Assembly: GCA_031548545.1 (NCBI GenBank)
Contig: JAVBQY010000022.1
Coordinates: 1-50,778, forward strand
DNA length: 50,778 bases
DNA from: UBA932 sp031548545
Lineage (GTDB): Bacteria; Bacteroidota; Bacteroidia; Bacteroidales; UBA932
Reading direction: 5' to 3'
In this document: in pieces, positions 42,501 through 50,746 of the stretch
Layout: each line of letters starts with the position of its first letter
Position numbering within the stretch: the stretch's first letter is position 1
Translations under genes and position numbers: made by a program
Notes under the pieces: model-generated
Seen by the model: the letters and a program-made list of their open reading frames with translations, nothing else
Database searches by the model: none
What the model was told of the DNA's origin: nothing

Positions 42501-42944
42501 ACCATCGATACCGATATGGAGATCCTGATCCCCAACAGCTACGTGAGCAATACGCCGGAGAAAATCCGCCTCTACCGTGAGCTGGATAATATTGACAATG
42601 AGGAAACCCTCCAACAATTTGTCCGCGCCATGACCGACCGTTTCGGGCCGCCGCCCGCACCGGTGGAAGAACTCTTTGAGGTGGTTCGTTTGCGCTGGTT
42701 GGCCATGTCGTTGGGCTTTGAAAAGATCGTATTGAAAAACGAGTTGCTGATCGCCTATTTTATCAATAACCATCTTTCCTATTATTACCGCTCGCCTTTG
42801 TTTACCCACGTCCTGGACTATATACAGTACCATCCGCGTGATTTCAAGGTCAAGGAACAGAACGGGAAGTTGATTCTTACCGTTGTCAATGTAAAAACCG
42901 TACAACAGGCCATTAAGCTGCTTTCGGGGATGAAACCGAAATAA
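39519..42944 (+). CDS. mfd: Transcription-repair coupling factor Mfd
   Basis: Mfd removes RNA polymerase stalled at DNA damage and recruits UvrA. Domains in order: UvrB-like N-terminal module (about 1-340), RNA-polymerase-interaction domain (about 445-540; LQVGDYIVHIDHGIGVFGG), RecG-like helicase motor (GDVGFGKTE about 606-614; DEEQ about 709; MTATPIPRTL; QLRGRVGRSNRKAF), and the C-terminal TRCF domain. Length 1141 is normal. Residues about 49-78 are a low-complexity Ala/Gly/Ser/Pro stretch inside the N-terminal module, encoded by GC-rich DNA with an inverted repeat. Confidence 0.96.
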   Translation: MDKNSLLSAFATQDPCRQLLAELTGGPGKVIPLKGLSGSARSLAIAASSLSTAGQAEGSGRPLGSGAKAKPVVATAPPVHLIVMATRDEATYCYSDLNALLNPEQVFFFPSSYRRGIKDGQTDTSNIVQRTAAMNAMVAGQSPLYVVTYPEALAEKTASRATVEKSAVRLQKGESIGLQFLRDVLLEYGFERVDFVVEPGQFALRGSIVDVFSFSDNRPVRVDFFGDEVESIRLFNVDTQLSEGPLEHVDILANMQETTQVELTATLFDFADGQSGAAGAPGQSGRLTLWLEDPKYTVDVLDALADMEEAAGKTIAPAELLNAVREHNTLCFTAPPEGIKHGAAVKFSTLPQPTFNKNFDLLSADISNHSDLGYTTHILTDNPAQVERLKSIFSSIGQENIKFGFIPITLHGGFIDHHLKICCYTDHQLFERYHRVMLKRAVEKSDRMTMQELSSLQVGDYIVHIDHGIGVFGGLVKNVVDGKVQEAIKLTYRDNDVLFVNIHGLHRISKYKGKDGDPPKIYKLGTAAWQKLKQTTKSKVKDIARELTALYAKRLNAEGFAYSPDSYLQNELEASFIYEDTPDQLKATQAVKADMERPHPMDRLVCGDVGFGKTEVAVRAAFKAVVDGKQAAVLVPTTILALQHFKTFSGRLKEFPVRIDFVSRLKSSKQIKEILQKLENGELDIVIGTHRLLNKDVKFKDLGLLVVDEEQKFGVGAKEKLKSLKVNVDTLTMTATPIPRTLQFSLMGARDLSIISTPPPNRHPIVTEVHTFQEDMIRNAINYEVERGGQVYFLHNRVQDIKSVEDIIRRLCPDVKTCIGHGQMPPEALEKVILDFMSGDYDVLISTTIIESGIDIPNANTIIINQAQNFGLSDLHQLRGRVGRSNRKAFCYLLAPPYISMTDEARRRLKAIETFSDLGSGFNIAMQDLDIRGAGNILGGEQSGFISDIGFETYQRILNEALQELKDETISAEMANGTYKEEVRPENERFASDCTIDTDMEILIPNSYVSNTPEKIRLYRELDNIDNEETLQQFVRAMTDRFGPPPAPVEELFEVVRLRWLAMSLGFEKIVLKNELLIAYFINNHLSYYYRSPLFTHVLDYIQYHPRDFKVKEQNGKLILTVVNVKTVQQAIKLLSGMKPK
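39679..39710. repeat. Inverted repeat inside mfd
   Basis: GCCAAGCGG (39679-39687) and CCGCTTGGC (39702-39710) form a perfect 9-bp dyad with a 14-base GC-rich loop. It encodes part of the low-complexity segment of Mfd. Confidence 0.7.
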
Positions 42945-42948
42945 TTCC

Positions 42949-42956
42949 TATCTTTG
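42949..42956 (+). promoter_or_regulatory. coaX -7 box (TATCTTTG)
   Basis: TATCTTTG begins 4 bases after the mfd stop and ends 4 bases before the coaX ATG, predicting a leaderless coaX transcript. Confidence 0.55.
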
Positions 42957-42960
42957 CCGC

Positions 42961-43689
42961 ATGCAGTTAATCATTGATATCGGCAATTCGGGCGCTAAGG
43001 TGGCTGTCGCCGCCAAAAACCGCCTGCTTACTATTGAGCGTTATGCGCAGTTGAGCCCTGTGGATTTACAGCGCCTCTATGACCAATATAAGCCCGATAC
43101 GGCCATTTATTCCAGTGTGGCTGCCGCCTATGACGGAGAAGTCGCTTGTATGGGCTGGTTAGAGGAGCGGATGGAAAAACTGATCTGTTTCAACCATAAA
43201 ACCCCCATCCCCCTGAAAAACTTATATAGGACTCCGGAAACCCTCGGAGCCGATCGTTTGGCCGCCGCCATAGGGGCCAATTTTCTCTTCCCGTCTTCCG
43301 ACTGTCTGGTTATTGATTGCGGCACCGCCATTACCATTGACTATGTGAGCCGCCACGGAGAATTTATCGGGGGGAATATCTCTCCCGGCCTGCAAACGCG
43401 TTTTAAAGCCTTGCACGCCTTTACCGGCCGCCTGCCCCTGGGGCGGATAACCGATCCGCCACCCGTTTTGGGCGATGATACCGCCAGCGCTGTAAATGCC
43501 GGCGTGTTGCAGGGGGCGCTGTATGAAATAGAAGGCTATATCGACAATTATCCCGGCTGTAATGTGGTTTTTACCGGCGGCGACGCACTTTTTTTTGTAA
43601 AAAATATAAAAAATTCTATCTTTGTAGTTTGTAATCTCGTTCTCTTGGGTCTTAACCGGGTTGTTAATTATAATGCGTATTATATATAA
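42961..43689 (+). CDS. coaX: Type III pantothenate kinase
   Basis: CoaX phosphorylates pantothenate, the first step of coenzyme A synthesis. Family motifs are DIGNSGAK (ATP phosphate loop, residues 6-13), TPETLGADRLAAAIGA (pantothenate site) and DCGTAITIDYV. The 242-residue length is normal. Near its 3' end a T8 run (43589-43596), an A-rich stretch and the promoter box for the next gene all lie within coding sequence. Its stop overlaps the next start by 17 bp. Confidence 0.95.
   Translation: MQLIIDIGNSGAKVAVAAKNRLLTIERYAQLSPVDLQRLYDQYKPDTAIYSSVAAAYDGEVACMGWLEERMEKLICFNHKTPIPLKNLYRTPETLGADRLAAAIGANFLFPSSDCLVIDCGTAITIDYVSRHGEFIGGNISPGLQTRFKALHAFTGRLPLGRITDPPPVLGDDTASAVNAGVLQGALYEIEGYIDNYPGCNVVFTGGDALFFVKNIKNSIFVVCNLVLLGLNRVVNYNAYYI
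43617..43624 (+). promoter_or_regulatory. Porin gene -7 box inside coaX (TATCTTTG)
   Basis: TATCTTTG lies within the coaX coding region, 48 bases before the ATG at 43673. Confidence 0.5.
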
Positions 43690-45007
43690 TAAATTTATTC
43701 ATAAGCTGTTAGCTATAACATTTTTGTTTTTTGCAACAACTGCTGTCTTCGCACAAAACGATGATGCGATTAATACGTTTACCCCTTATTCTTTCTATGG
43801 CGTAGGAGATCTGGCGCGGCCGGGTACCACCTTCAACCAGGCGATGGGCGGACTTGGAACCGCACTGCGTACGTCACGGGTGATCAATTTTGTCAATCCC
43901 GCAGCGCTTACGGCCCAGGATTCGCTATCATTTATGATAGACTTTGGTATGGAAAGCCAGAATTATTATTCTACCTATGCTTCCAAAACCGATGGAAAAG
44001 AACACCGCGCCGCTTCCAATAGTTTTAATGTCCACCATGTGGTCCTGAGTTTTCCCGTGGGTAAAAATTTTGTTGTAGGAGCAGGGTTGTTTCCCTATAG
44101 CAATGTGGGCTATAAGATGATCACGGCCGAATCCCGTCCGGAGATTATTGCCAATACCGGTAATATCTACTACCGTTACCAGGGTGAAGGCGGCATCAGC
44201 CAGATCGCCCTGTCTTTGGGGGCTAAAATCGGTAAACGGCTGTCTTTGGGAGCGCAGGGTATGTATTATTTCGGCACTATAGACCGCTATAACATTACCA
44301 ATTTCAGTACCAATTCCCATTACTCCAATATGGTGGCCGGTTCTTCGCTCAAGGCCGGTAACTTCGGTGCACAGCTGGGCATGCAATATGAGCAACCTCT
44401 GGCCAATGATATGTCGCTTACCCTTGGCGCTACCTATCAGTTCTCCACAACGATCGGTACGCGGGTCGTTGATTTTGCCTTTGTCCAGACGGGTTCTCTG
44501 ACGGATACTGCACAGCTGGAGACAACGACGGATAACATGATGTCTATTCCGCAGACCATCAGCGGCGGTTTCTCTTTGAAGAAAAAAGACGTGTGGATGG
44601 CCGGCGTGGAGTATGTATACCAGGATTGGCGCGGTACGAGTTTTAATAAAAGTTCGACAAAAGAATTCCATCGTTTTACGGTGACGCCCAGCCACCTGAT
44701 CAAGGCCGGCTTTGAGTGGACGCCCAATCGTTACGACTTCCGCAGTTACTTTAGCCGCTGTTCTTATCGCCTGGGCTTCAGTTATGAGCGGACCTATATG
44801 CAATTTGATGATTACCAGATTAAAGATATTAGCGCCTCCCTCGGTTTCGGCTTGCCCATCAACCGTTGGAATACCAGCATAAACATAGCGGCGGAGGTCG
44901 GGCAGCGCGGCACGATGCAATACAGCCTGATCCGTGAAACGTATATGAAGATATCCGTGAGCTTTAGCTTATATGATATATGGTTCCTTAAACAACGAAT
45001 TGAATAA
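43673..45007 (+). CDS. FadL/OmpP1-like outer-membrane protein
   Basis: A signal peptide ends near VFAQ, followed by a beta-barrel protein with the FadL-type N-terminal pattern (MGGLGTAL then FVNPAALTAQDSLSF) and repeated strands such as LSFPVGKNFVVGAGLFPYS and GGFSLKKKDVWMAGVEY. The FadL family moves hydrophobic compounds across the outer membrane, but the substrate here is unknown. ATG 43673 was chosen over the TTG at 43661. It is the second gene of the coaX-ppiD cluster typical of Bacteroidales. Confidence 0.85.
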   Translation: MRIIYNKFIHKLLAITFLFFATTAVFAQNDDAINTFTPYSFYGVGDLARPGTTFNQAMGGLGTALRTSRVINFVNPAALTAQDSLSFMIDFGMESQNYYSTYASKTDGKEHRAASNSFNVHHVVLSFPVGKNFVVGAGLFPYSNVGYKMITAESRPEIIANTGNIYYRYQGEGGISQIALSLGAKIGKRLSLGAQGMYYFGTIDRYNITNFSTNSHYSNMVAGSSLKAGNFGAQLGMQYEQPLANDMSLTLGATYQFSTTIGTRVVDFAFVQTGSLTDTAQLETTTDNMMSIPQTISGGFSLKKKDVWMAGVEYVYQDWRGTSFNKSSTKEFHRFTVTPSHLIKAGFEWTPNRYDFRSYFSRCSYRLGFSYERTYMQFDDYQIKDISASLGFGLPINRWNTSINIAAEVGQRGTMQYSLIRETYMKISVSFSLYDIWFLKQRIE

Positions 45008-45031
45008 TTTTTTTGTAAAATACTTTTAGTC

Positions 45032-46354
45032 ATGAAAAATTTGTGTTCTATTCTTACGATGACGTTTGTTTTTCACCTGCTAACCATATCCCCGGCGGCA
45101 GCACAGGGCAGGTATGGAAAGGATAGTGCAGACTGTGTGAGAAACCTGAATTTCTATCAGGATTATGCTAACCAGAAAAACTATAAGGAAGCTTATCCGT
45201 TCTGGAAAGAAGCCGTGCGTGTTTGCCCTCCTACCGCCAGTCAGAACCTCTACATCAATGGGGTGAAGATTATGAAATATATGGTTGACAATACGAAGGA
45301 CTCCACCTTGCGCCGGCAGCGTATAGATACACTGCTGAGCCTTTACGATACGCGCATGGCCAATTACAAGGTCAACCAGGGTGACGTCTATACATTTAAG
45401 GCTTATGACGTGTTGAAGTATATGGAAAACGATACGGAAGCCGTTTACAATGCTTTCCAGGCCGCCGTGAATGCCGCCCGTGAACGTGCCGACGCCCACG
45501 TTATGATCGTGACTATGCAAAAAGCGGTGGATCTTTATAAGGCCGGCCGGATCAATGCAGAACAGTTGATCGGCATTTATAACAAGATGAGCGGTTATGC
45601 CGACTTGCAGATAAAAGCCCGTCCCACCGACGAGCAAACCCAGAAAATGCGCCAGGATATTGAAAGCCTTTTCGGAGCCAGCGGTGCAGCTTCCTGTGAC
45701 AACCTGATCGCCATGCTTACCCCTGCATTTAAGGCTAACCCTAAGGATAAAGATCTTGTGATCCGGGTGGTGAAATTGCTGGGTATGAATGACTGTACCC
45801 AAAATGATTTGTACTACAGTGCTGTGGAAGCCTACCATGACATTGATCCCTCACCGGGTTCTGCCTATGCCCTGGGCCGTATGTTCCTGGCCAAGGGTGA
45901 ACCCGAAAAAGCCGTACAATACTACAAACAGGCTGTCGGTCATCCTGAGGTTACTTCCGAAGAAAAATCAAAATACCTGATTGAACTGGGTACCATCTAT
46001 CTGAAAGAACTGAACAACCCTAGCCAGGCCATACAGAGCGTGCGTCAATCATTGGCTATTAACGCGAATGACGGCAAGGCTTATATGCTCCTGGGGAACA
46101 TTTGGGCGGCGCAAAAATGCGGTAGCGATGAAATTGCCCGCAAATCCGTATTCTGGGTAGCCGTAGACTATTTCACCAAGGCTAAATCCGTTGATCCCAG
46201 CCTGAGTGAAGAGGCCAACCGTTTTATCAATACTTATTCGCAGTATTTCCCCTTGCAACAGGATGCGTTTATGTATGACCTTACCGATGGCAACCCCTAT
46301 ACGGTAAACTGTAACGGCCTTACCGAACAAACCAGGGTAAGAACCCGCAAGTAA
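45032..46354 (+). CDS. Periplasmic tetratricopeptide-repeat protein
   Basis: After a signal peptide (ending near AAAQ), the 440-residue chain is all helical, with TPR units visible at NYKEAYPFWKEAVRVCPP, AYALGRMFLAKGEPEKAVQY, YLIELGTIYLKELNNPSQAI and KAYMLLGNIWAAQKCGSDEI. TPR domains mediate protein contacts. Its fixed place between the porin and lptC suggests an envelope-assembly role, by context only. lptC begins 1 bp after its stop. Confidence 0.85.
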   Translation: MKNLCSILTMTFVFHLLTISPAAAQGRYGKDSADCVRNLNFYQDYANQKNYKEAYPFWKEAVRVCPPTASQNLYINGVKIMKYMVDNTKDSTLRRQRIDTLLSLYDTRMANYKVNQGDVYTFKAYDVLKYMENDTEAVYNAFQAAVNAARERADAHVMIVTMQKAVDLYKAGRINAEQLIGIYNKMSGYADLQIKARPTDEQTQKMRQDIESLFGASGAASCDNLIAMLTPAFKANPKDKDLVIRVVKLLGMNDCTQNDLYYSAVEAYHDIDPSPGSAYALGRMFLAKGEPEKAVQYYKQAVGHPEVTSEEKSKYLIELGTIYLKELNNPSQAIQSVRQSLAINANDGKAYMLLGNIWAAQKCGSDEIARKSVFWVAVDYFTKAKSVDPSLSEEANRFINTYSQYFPLQQDAFMYDLTDGNPYTVNCNGLTEQTRVRTRK

Positions 46355-46355
46355 A

Positions 46356-47156
46356 ATGCGAAGGACAATAAATCATTTAGTGTTTTTTTACCATACAGTA
46401 GCGCTTATTTTAAGCGCTACTGCCATTGTATCCTGTACGGAAAACCGGCGTGATGTGGTGGATATAGATGCCAAAGCCGCGTTACCCAGCATGGAGGTCC
46501 GCGATCTTGATGTCTGGTACTCCGAGTCCGGAGAAACACGCATGTTGTTACAGGCTCATGTTTTGCAGCGTTATCTCTTTGCTGAAGAGCCTTATAGCGT
46601 GTTTCCTGAAGGTTTTTTTGTCCGCTTTTACGGTCCCGGTAAAGTGTTGGAGAGCCAAATTACGGCAGACTATGCCTTGTACAAAGAAAAACCGGCGGAG
46701 TGCTGGACTGCGGTAGGTAATGTCGTCGTTATCAACTATACCAAGCAACAGTCGCTCTACACGGATACCTTATATTGGGACCGTTCACAACATCTTATTT
46801 ATACCAATGCGCCCGTACGTATCCAAACGGCCGACGGCTTTTTTAACGGATGGAACGGCATGACTTCCGATGAATTATTTGCCAATTATGAGCTCCGGAA
46901 TGTGGGTGACAGCCGCTACTATTTCAATGACGAAGCCGTACAGGATAGCACTGCTGCCGCGGATACGATTGTTGCAACGGAGGGGGCCGGTGGGGCTGTA
47001 ATGCCTGCTGCTACTGCTCCCGGATTTAATCAATCGGTTGACACTAATTTGATCAGGGTAAAACCCCGTGCAGAAAGAAGGCTGCAGCCCCGGGGTCGTG
47101 TGCGCCATGATACCGCCTCATTCCAGGCCCAGCCTTCTCCACTGAAATTACAATAA
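46356..47156 (+). CDS. lptC: LPS export protein LptC-like
   Basis: LptC passes LPS from the LptBFG transporter to the periplasmic bridge. An N-terminal hydrophobic segment with a Cys (AIVSCTEN, Cys27) is followed by the LptC beta-jellyroll: LPSMEVRDLDVWYSESGETR, AEEPYSVFPEGFFVRFY, LYKEKPAECWTAVGNVVV, YTDTLYWDRSQHLIYTNAPV. It has an extra C-terminal tail of about 70 residues, first Ala/Thr-rich then basic and proline-containing, beyond the usual LptC fold. lptA and lptBFG are not in the window. Confidence 0.87.
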   Translation: MRRTINHLVFFYHTVALILSATAIVSCTENRRDVVDIDAKAALPSMEVRDLDVWYSESGETRMLLQAHVLQRYLFAEEPYSVFPEGFFVRFYGPGKVLESQITADYALYKEKPAECWTAVGNVVVINYTKQQSLYTDTLYWDRSQHLIYTNAPVRIQTADGFFNGWNGMTSDELFANYELRNVGDSRYYFNDEAVQDSTAAADTIVATEGAGGAVMPAATAPGFNQSVDTNLIRVKPRAERRLQPRGRVRHDTASFQAQPSPLKLQ

Positions 47157-47163
47157 GCCGCTA

Positions 47164-48426
47164 ATGAGTACGCCGCTCTTCATCGTTCTGTTATCCATAC
47201 TGCTTTCCGCCTTTTTTTCGGGAATGGAAATTGCTTTTCTTTCCTCCAATAAGCTGCGGATAGAACTGGATAAAAAACAAAACAAGCCATACAGCCGTAT
47301 TATCGGCCGGTTCCTCCTCCGTCCCAACCAATACATTTCCACTATGCTCATGGGGAACAACATCACACTTGTTGTGTATGGTATAGCCATGGCCCGCTTA
47401 TTCGACCCCCTTATCCGGGAATTTATATCCTCACAAGGCGCCGTACTTATGGTGGAGACCATTATTTCTACCGGTATTATCCTTATTACCGCCGAGTGGT
47501 TTCCCAAAACCCTGTGCCGGATTAATCCCAACTGGGTCCTGCAGACCTTTGCCTGGCCTGCCCGTTTTTTTTACGTTCTATTATACCCATTCACCACTTT
47601 TGTAACCATTCTGGCCAGAATATTTCTTCGCATGTTGGGCATCAAACTTCCCCGGAAAGCCGAAAAGAAGCTTTTCAACAAGGCGGACCTGATGCAGTTG
47701 TCTAATGAAGTCAGCCGTTCGCAACAAGAAGAAAAAGAATATGAGCATGATATTGAGATTTTTCAAAACGCCCTGGATTTTTCCAAGGTAAAAGTGCGTG
47801 AATGTATGGTGCCCCGTACGGAAATAGCCGCCATAGAAGAAGACAGTCCTATGCTCGGGCTGCAGCAGCTTTTTGTCGAGACGGGTTACTCCAGGGTGCT
47901 GGTTTACAGTGAGAGCATAGATAACATCATTGGCTACGTACATTCCAAGGACCTGTTTACCGGCATGGCGTCTATCCGCGAAAAATTGCGTCCTGTCGAC
48001 TTTGTACCCGAAACCATGCCGGCCCAAAACCTGCTGGCCTTCCTTATTAAAAACCGGAAAGCCTTGTCTGTTGTGGTGGACGAATTCGGCGGCACTTCCG
48101 GTATCGTGACCATGGAAGATATTTTTGAAGAAATATTCGGGGAGATCAAGGATGAACATGATAGCGATACGCTGGTAGAAAGACAGTTGTCACCAACAAC
48201 CTTTATTTTCTCCGGACGTATGGAAGTGCGCCACATTAATCGCACCTATGCGTTGAATATACCGGATAACGATGGATATGAAACACTTGCCGGATTTATC
48301 ATGTACCATAATGAGAGCATACCCCGGCAACAAGATATATTACAATTCGGTAAATTTCAGTTCCGGATTCTGAAAACTTCGGCCACTAAAATAGACTTGG
48401 TAAAACTAACGATAATACCGGATTAA
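47164..48426 (+). CDS. CNNM/CorC-family membrane protein with CBS pair
   Basis: An N-terminal CNNM transmembrane domain (about 1-190; FFSGMEIAFLSSNKLRIELD is the family hallmark) is followed by two CBS motifs (about 210-330; VPRTEIAAIEED and VVDEFGGTSGIVTMEDIFEE) and a C-terminal CorC/HlyC domain (about 345-420). These proteins are linked to Mg2+/Co2+ efflux and often annotated as hemolysins; no toxin role is implied. It follows lptC by 7 bp. Confidence 0.92.
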   Translation: MSTPLFIVLLSILLSAFFSGMEIAFLSSNKLRIELDKKQNKPYSRIIGRFLLRPNQYISTMLMGNNITLVVYGIAMARLFDPLIREFISSQGAVLMVETIISTGIILITAEWFPKTLCRINPNWVLQTFAWPARFFYVLLYPFTTFVTILARIFLRMLGIKLPRKAEKKLFNKADLMQLSNEVSRSQQEEKEYEHDIEIFQNALDFSKVKVRECMVPRTEIAAIEEDSPMLGLQQLFVETGYSRVLVYSESIDNIIGYVHSKDLFTGMASIREKLRPVDFVPETMPAQNLLAFLIKNRKALSVVVDEFGGTSGIVTMEDIFEEIFGEIKDEHDSDTLVERQLSPTTFIFSGRMEVRHINRTYALNIPDNDGYETLAGFIMYHNESIPRQQDILQFGKFQFRILKTSATKIDLVKLTIIPD

Positions 48427-48441
48427 TTCAGAATTTTTTAT

Positions 48442-48449
48442 TATCTTTG
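48442..48449 (+). promoter_or_regulatory. ppiD -7 box (TATCTTTG)
   Basis: TATCTTTG lies 44 bases before the ppiD ATG. Confidence 0.6.
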
Positions 48450-48493
48450 CAGGCTAAAATTCAAAATATTGCATAACTAAACATAAAAATACG

Positions 48494-50602
48494 ATGGCAG
48501 TTTTAGAAAAAATCAGGGTGAAAATGGGTGTTTTTATCACGGTACTCATTGGTATAGCGTTGATATCATTCATCATTGATGCGGATACCCTGCGCTCGGT
48601 AACCTCCATGTTTTCCTCTAAATACGATGTGGGCAGCATGGCCGGTAAGTCCATTACTTATCAAGACTATCAAAAGCGTGTGGATTATCATACTGCGGTT
48701 AGTCAGCTCATCCACCAAAGCAGCGTATTGCCCGAGTCTGTGCAGGAACGGGTGAAAGAGCAGGCCTGGCAGGACTTTGTACAGCAGTATGTGATGGAAC
48801 CGGAGTACAACAAATGTGGTTTGGCGGTTTCTGCCGATGAAATGGAAAGCCTTGTACACGGGCAATACATTTCGCCCGTGATTTACAACGATCCGATGTT
48901 TGCGGATGAGAACGGACAGTTTAGCCGTACCGCTGTTGTACGATTCGTGCAGCAAATCAACAGCGATCGTTCCGGACAAGCCCGGATGTACTGGCAGTAC
49001 CTGGAAAAACGCATGCAGGACGCCCAGATGATAGAGAAATACCTCTCATTGATCGGACAAAGCCAATACCTGAATAACCTGCAGCTCAAATCGGCCGTAG
49101 ACGGAAAGAACACCCTCGCCGATATTACTTATACCGTAATGCTCCTGGGTATGACCGTTGACTCCAGCCTGAACGTGGCTGAAGCCGACATGAAAGCCTA
49201 TTACAAAAAACATGAGAAACAGTTTGAACAGGAAACCGCCCGTGATATCGAATATGTAGCCTTCCATGTCGTACCTTCGGAAAGCGATATTAAAGCTACG
49301 GAAGACGAATTCAATGCCCTGTATGAAGAGTTTAAAACCGCAGCTGATCTGAAACAATTTGTTTCTTTCAACTCCGACCAAAGCTACGATGATTATTTTT
49401 ATAAAAAAGGGGAGTTGTCCGCCAAGCTGGACAGCTTTGCTTTCCATGCTACGGTTAAAGATGTAATGCCTGCAATGTATGATGACTATACCTACACTTC
49501 GGCCCGTATCGTAGAGGTTAAGCTGCTTCCGGACTCCGTACAGGCCCGTCATATTTTGATTCCTTTCCAAAGCCAATCAAAAGAAGAGGCCAATAAATTA
49601 GCCGATAGCGTAATGCGGGTGCTGAACCAGGGCGGCAATTTTGCTTACATGGTACAGCAATACTCTGCCGACCGTCGTAATGACGGCGACCTGGGTTGGT
49701 TTACACAGGAAACCTACCGTAGCCTGAAGGCATTCTCCGATACCTGTTTTATGGTTCCGGCGAATAAATATTTCAAGGTAGAATCTTCTTATGGTATTCA
49801 TATCGGCCAGGTAACAGCCCGTACTGCCGAATTGAAAAAGGTGAAATTAGCCGTTCTCGCCAAAAAAGCCGAAGCCGGCAATAATACCCGCCAGGACTTG
49901 TACCTCAAGGCCAATGAACTGGTGACCATGAGCGCTAACGACTATAGTAAGTTCGAAGCCTTTGCCAATGAAAAAGGCTACCTGCGTGTTCCGGCATATA
50001 ATGTGACAGAGGCAGACCATTCCGTGGCTATTTTCAACAACTGCCGCGAGCTGGTACGTTGGGTATATGAAGCGGAGAATCATGCCATATCCGGCACCCT
50101 GAGCCTGAACAACGGCAGCTATTTCGTAGTGGCCGCCCTTACGGCTGCCCGCGAAGCCGGTATTGCGCCTTTCGAGCAGGTGCGTGATGATATAGAGTTG
50201 ATCGTACGCCGTGAAAAACAAGCCGATGTTTACGCTCAGCGTATGAAAGACGCTATGAACGGCGCTTCGGGCGTTGAGGTTGTGGCCGACAAATTGGGTC
50301 TTGCTGTAAATAAGGCCTCCGGTCTTTCTTTCGGCTCATCCATGGTGCCTGGTTTGGGTCTTGAACCTAAGCTTTCCGGTGCTGTAGCCGGTGCAGCCGG
50401 ACAGACCATCTCAGGTCCTGTAAAAGGGCTCCGTGGCGTTTATGTATTCAATGTAGACACCCGCGAAACCGGTGCTGCTTATACCAATGAAGACGAACAG
50501 GCACAGGTGCGCATGAGCTATATGCAAGGCCGGATGTTCGAGTTCCTGCCTGCATTGGAAAAATCCGCTAAAGTAAAAGACTGGCGTTTCCGTTACTTCT
50601 AA
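48494..50602 (+). CDS. ppiD: Periplasmic peptidyl-prolyl isomerase, PpiD/SurA type
   Basis: A 702-residue membrane-anchored chaperone. One N-terminal helix (about 11-29; GVFITVLIGIALISFIID) anchors it, a SurA_N-like helical chaperone region follows (about 45-220), and a parvulin domain (about 345-440) shows VQARHILIPFQ, GDLGWFTQE and SSYGIHIGQV. A second, degenerate isomerase-like region fills the C-terminus. PpiD helps newly secreted envelope proteins fold. It closes the coaX cluster and has its own promoter. Confidence 0.93.
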   Translation: MAVLEKIRVKMGVFITVLIGIALISFIIDADTLRSVTSMFSSKYDVGSMAGKSITYQDYQKRVDYHTAVSQLIHQSSVLPESVQERVKEQAWQDFVQQYVMEPEYNKCGLAVSADEMESLVHGQYISPVIYNDPMFADENGQFSRTAVVRFVQQINSDRSGQARMYWQYLEKRMQDAQMIEKYLSLIGQSQYLNNLQLKSAVDGKNTLADITYTVMLLGMTVDSSLNVAEADMKAYYKKHEKQFEQETARDIEYVAFHVVPSESDIKATEDEFNALYEEFKTAADLKQFVSFNSDQSYDDYFYKKGELSAKLDSFAFHATVKDVMPAMYDDYTYTSARIVEVKLLPDSVQARHILIPFQSQSKEEANKLADSVMRVLNQGGNFAYMVQQYSADRRNDGDLGWFTQETYRSLKAFSDTCFMVPANKYFKVESSYGIHIGQVTARTAELKKVKLAVLAKKAEAGNNTRQDLYLKANELVTMSANDYSKFEAFANEKGYLRVPAYNVTEADHSVAIFNNCRELVRWVYEAENHAISGTLSLNNGSYFVVAALTAAREAGIAPFEQVRDDIELIVRREKQADVYAQRMKDAMNGASGVEVVADKLGLAVNKASGLSFGSSMVPGLGLEPKLSGAVAGAAGQTISGPVKGLRGVYVFNVDTRETGAAYTNEDEQAQVRMSYMQGRMFEFLPALEKSAKVKDWRFRYF

Positions 50603-50626
50603 AAGAAAATTAAAGTATAATAAAAT

Positions 50627-50662
50627 GAGGGTGTCCAAAAAGTTTTTGGGCACTCTTTTTTT
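50627..50662 (+). terminator. Hairpin after ppiD, possibly an insertion-sequence end
   Basis: GAGGGTGTCCAAAAAG (50627-50642) can pair imperfectly with CTTTTTGG-like bases and GGGCACTC (50648-50655), and seven T follow. It can terminate ppiD transcription. The 5' sequence also resembles terminal inverted repeats of IS1182-type elements (GAGGnTGTCnAAAAAG form, from memory), which fits the transposase-like start at 50747. Confidence 0.55.
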
Positions 50663-50746
50663 GTTTCATTTTTTCGTAAAATAGTTAGTCAAAAATTTGT
50701 ATATTAATTTGATTAATAGTATCTTAGTGTCATAAAACAATAATTT

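Noticed and set aside
43928..44920. Antisense open frame (330 codons) inside the FadL-like gene
   Set aside because: Shadow of a barrel gene, with no start context or domain.
47164..48426. Hemolysin toxin
   Set aside because: CNNM/CorC proteins are often labelled hemolysin, but the CNNM, CBS and CorC/HlyC domains point to ion transport.
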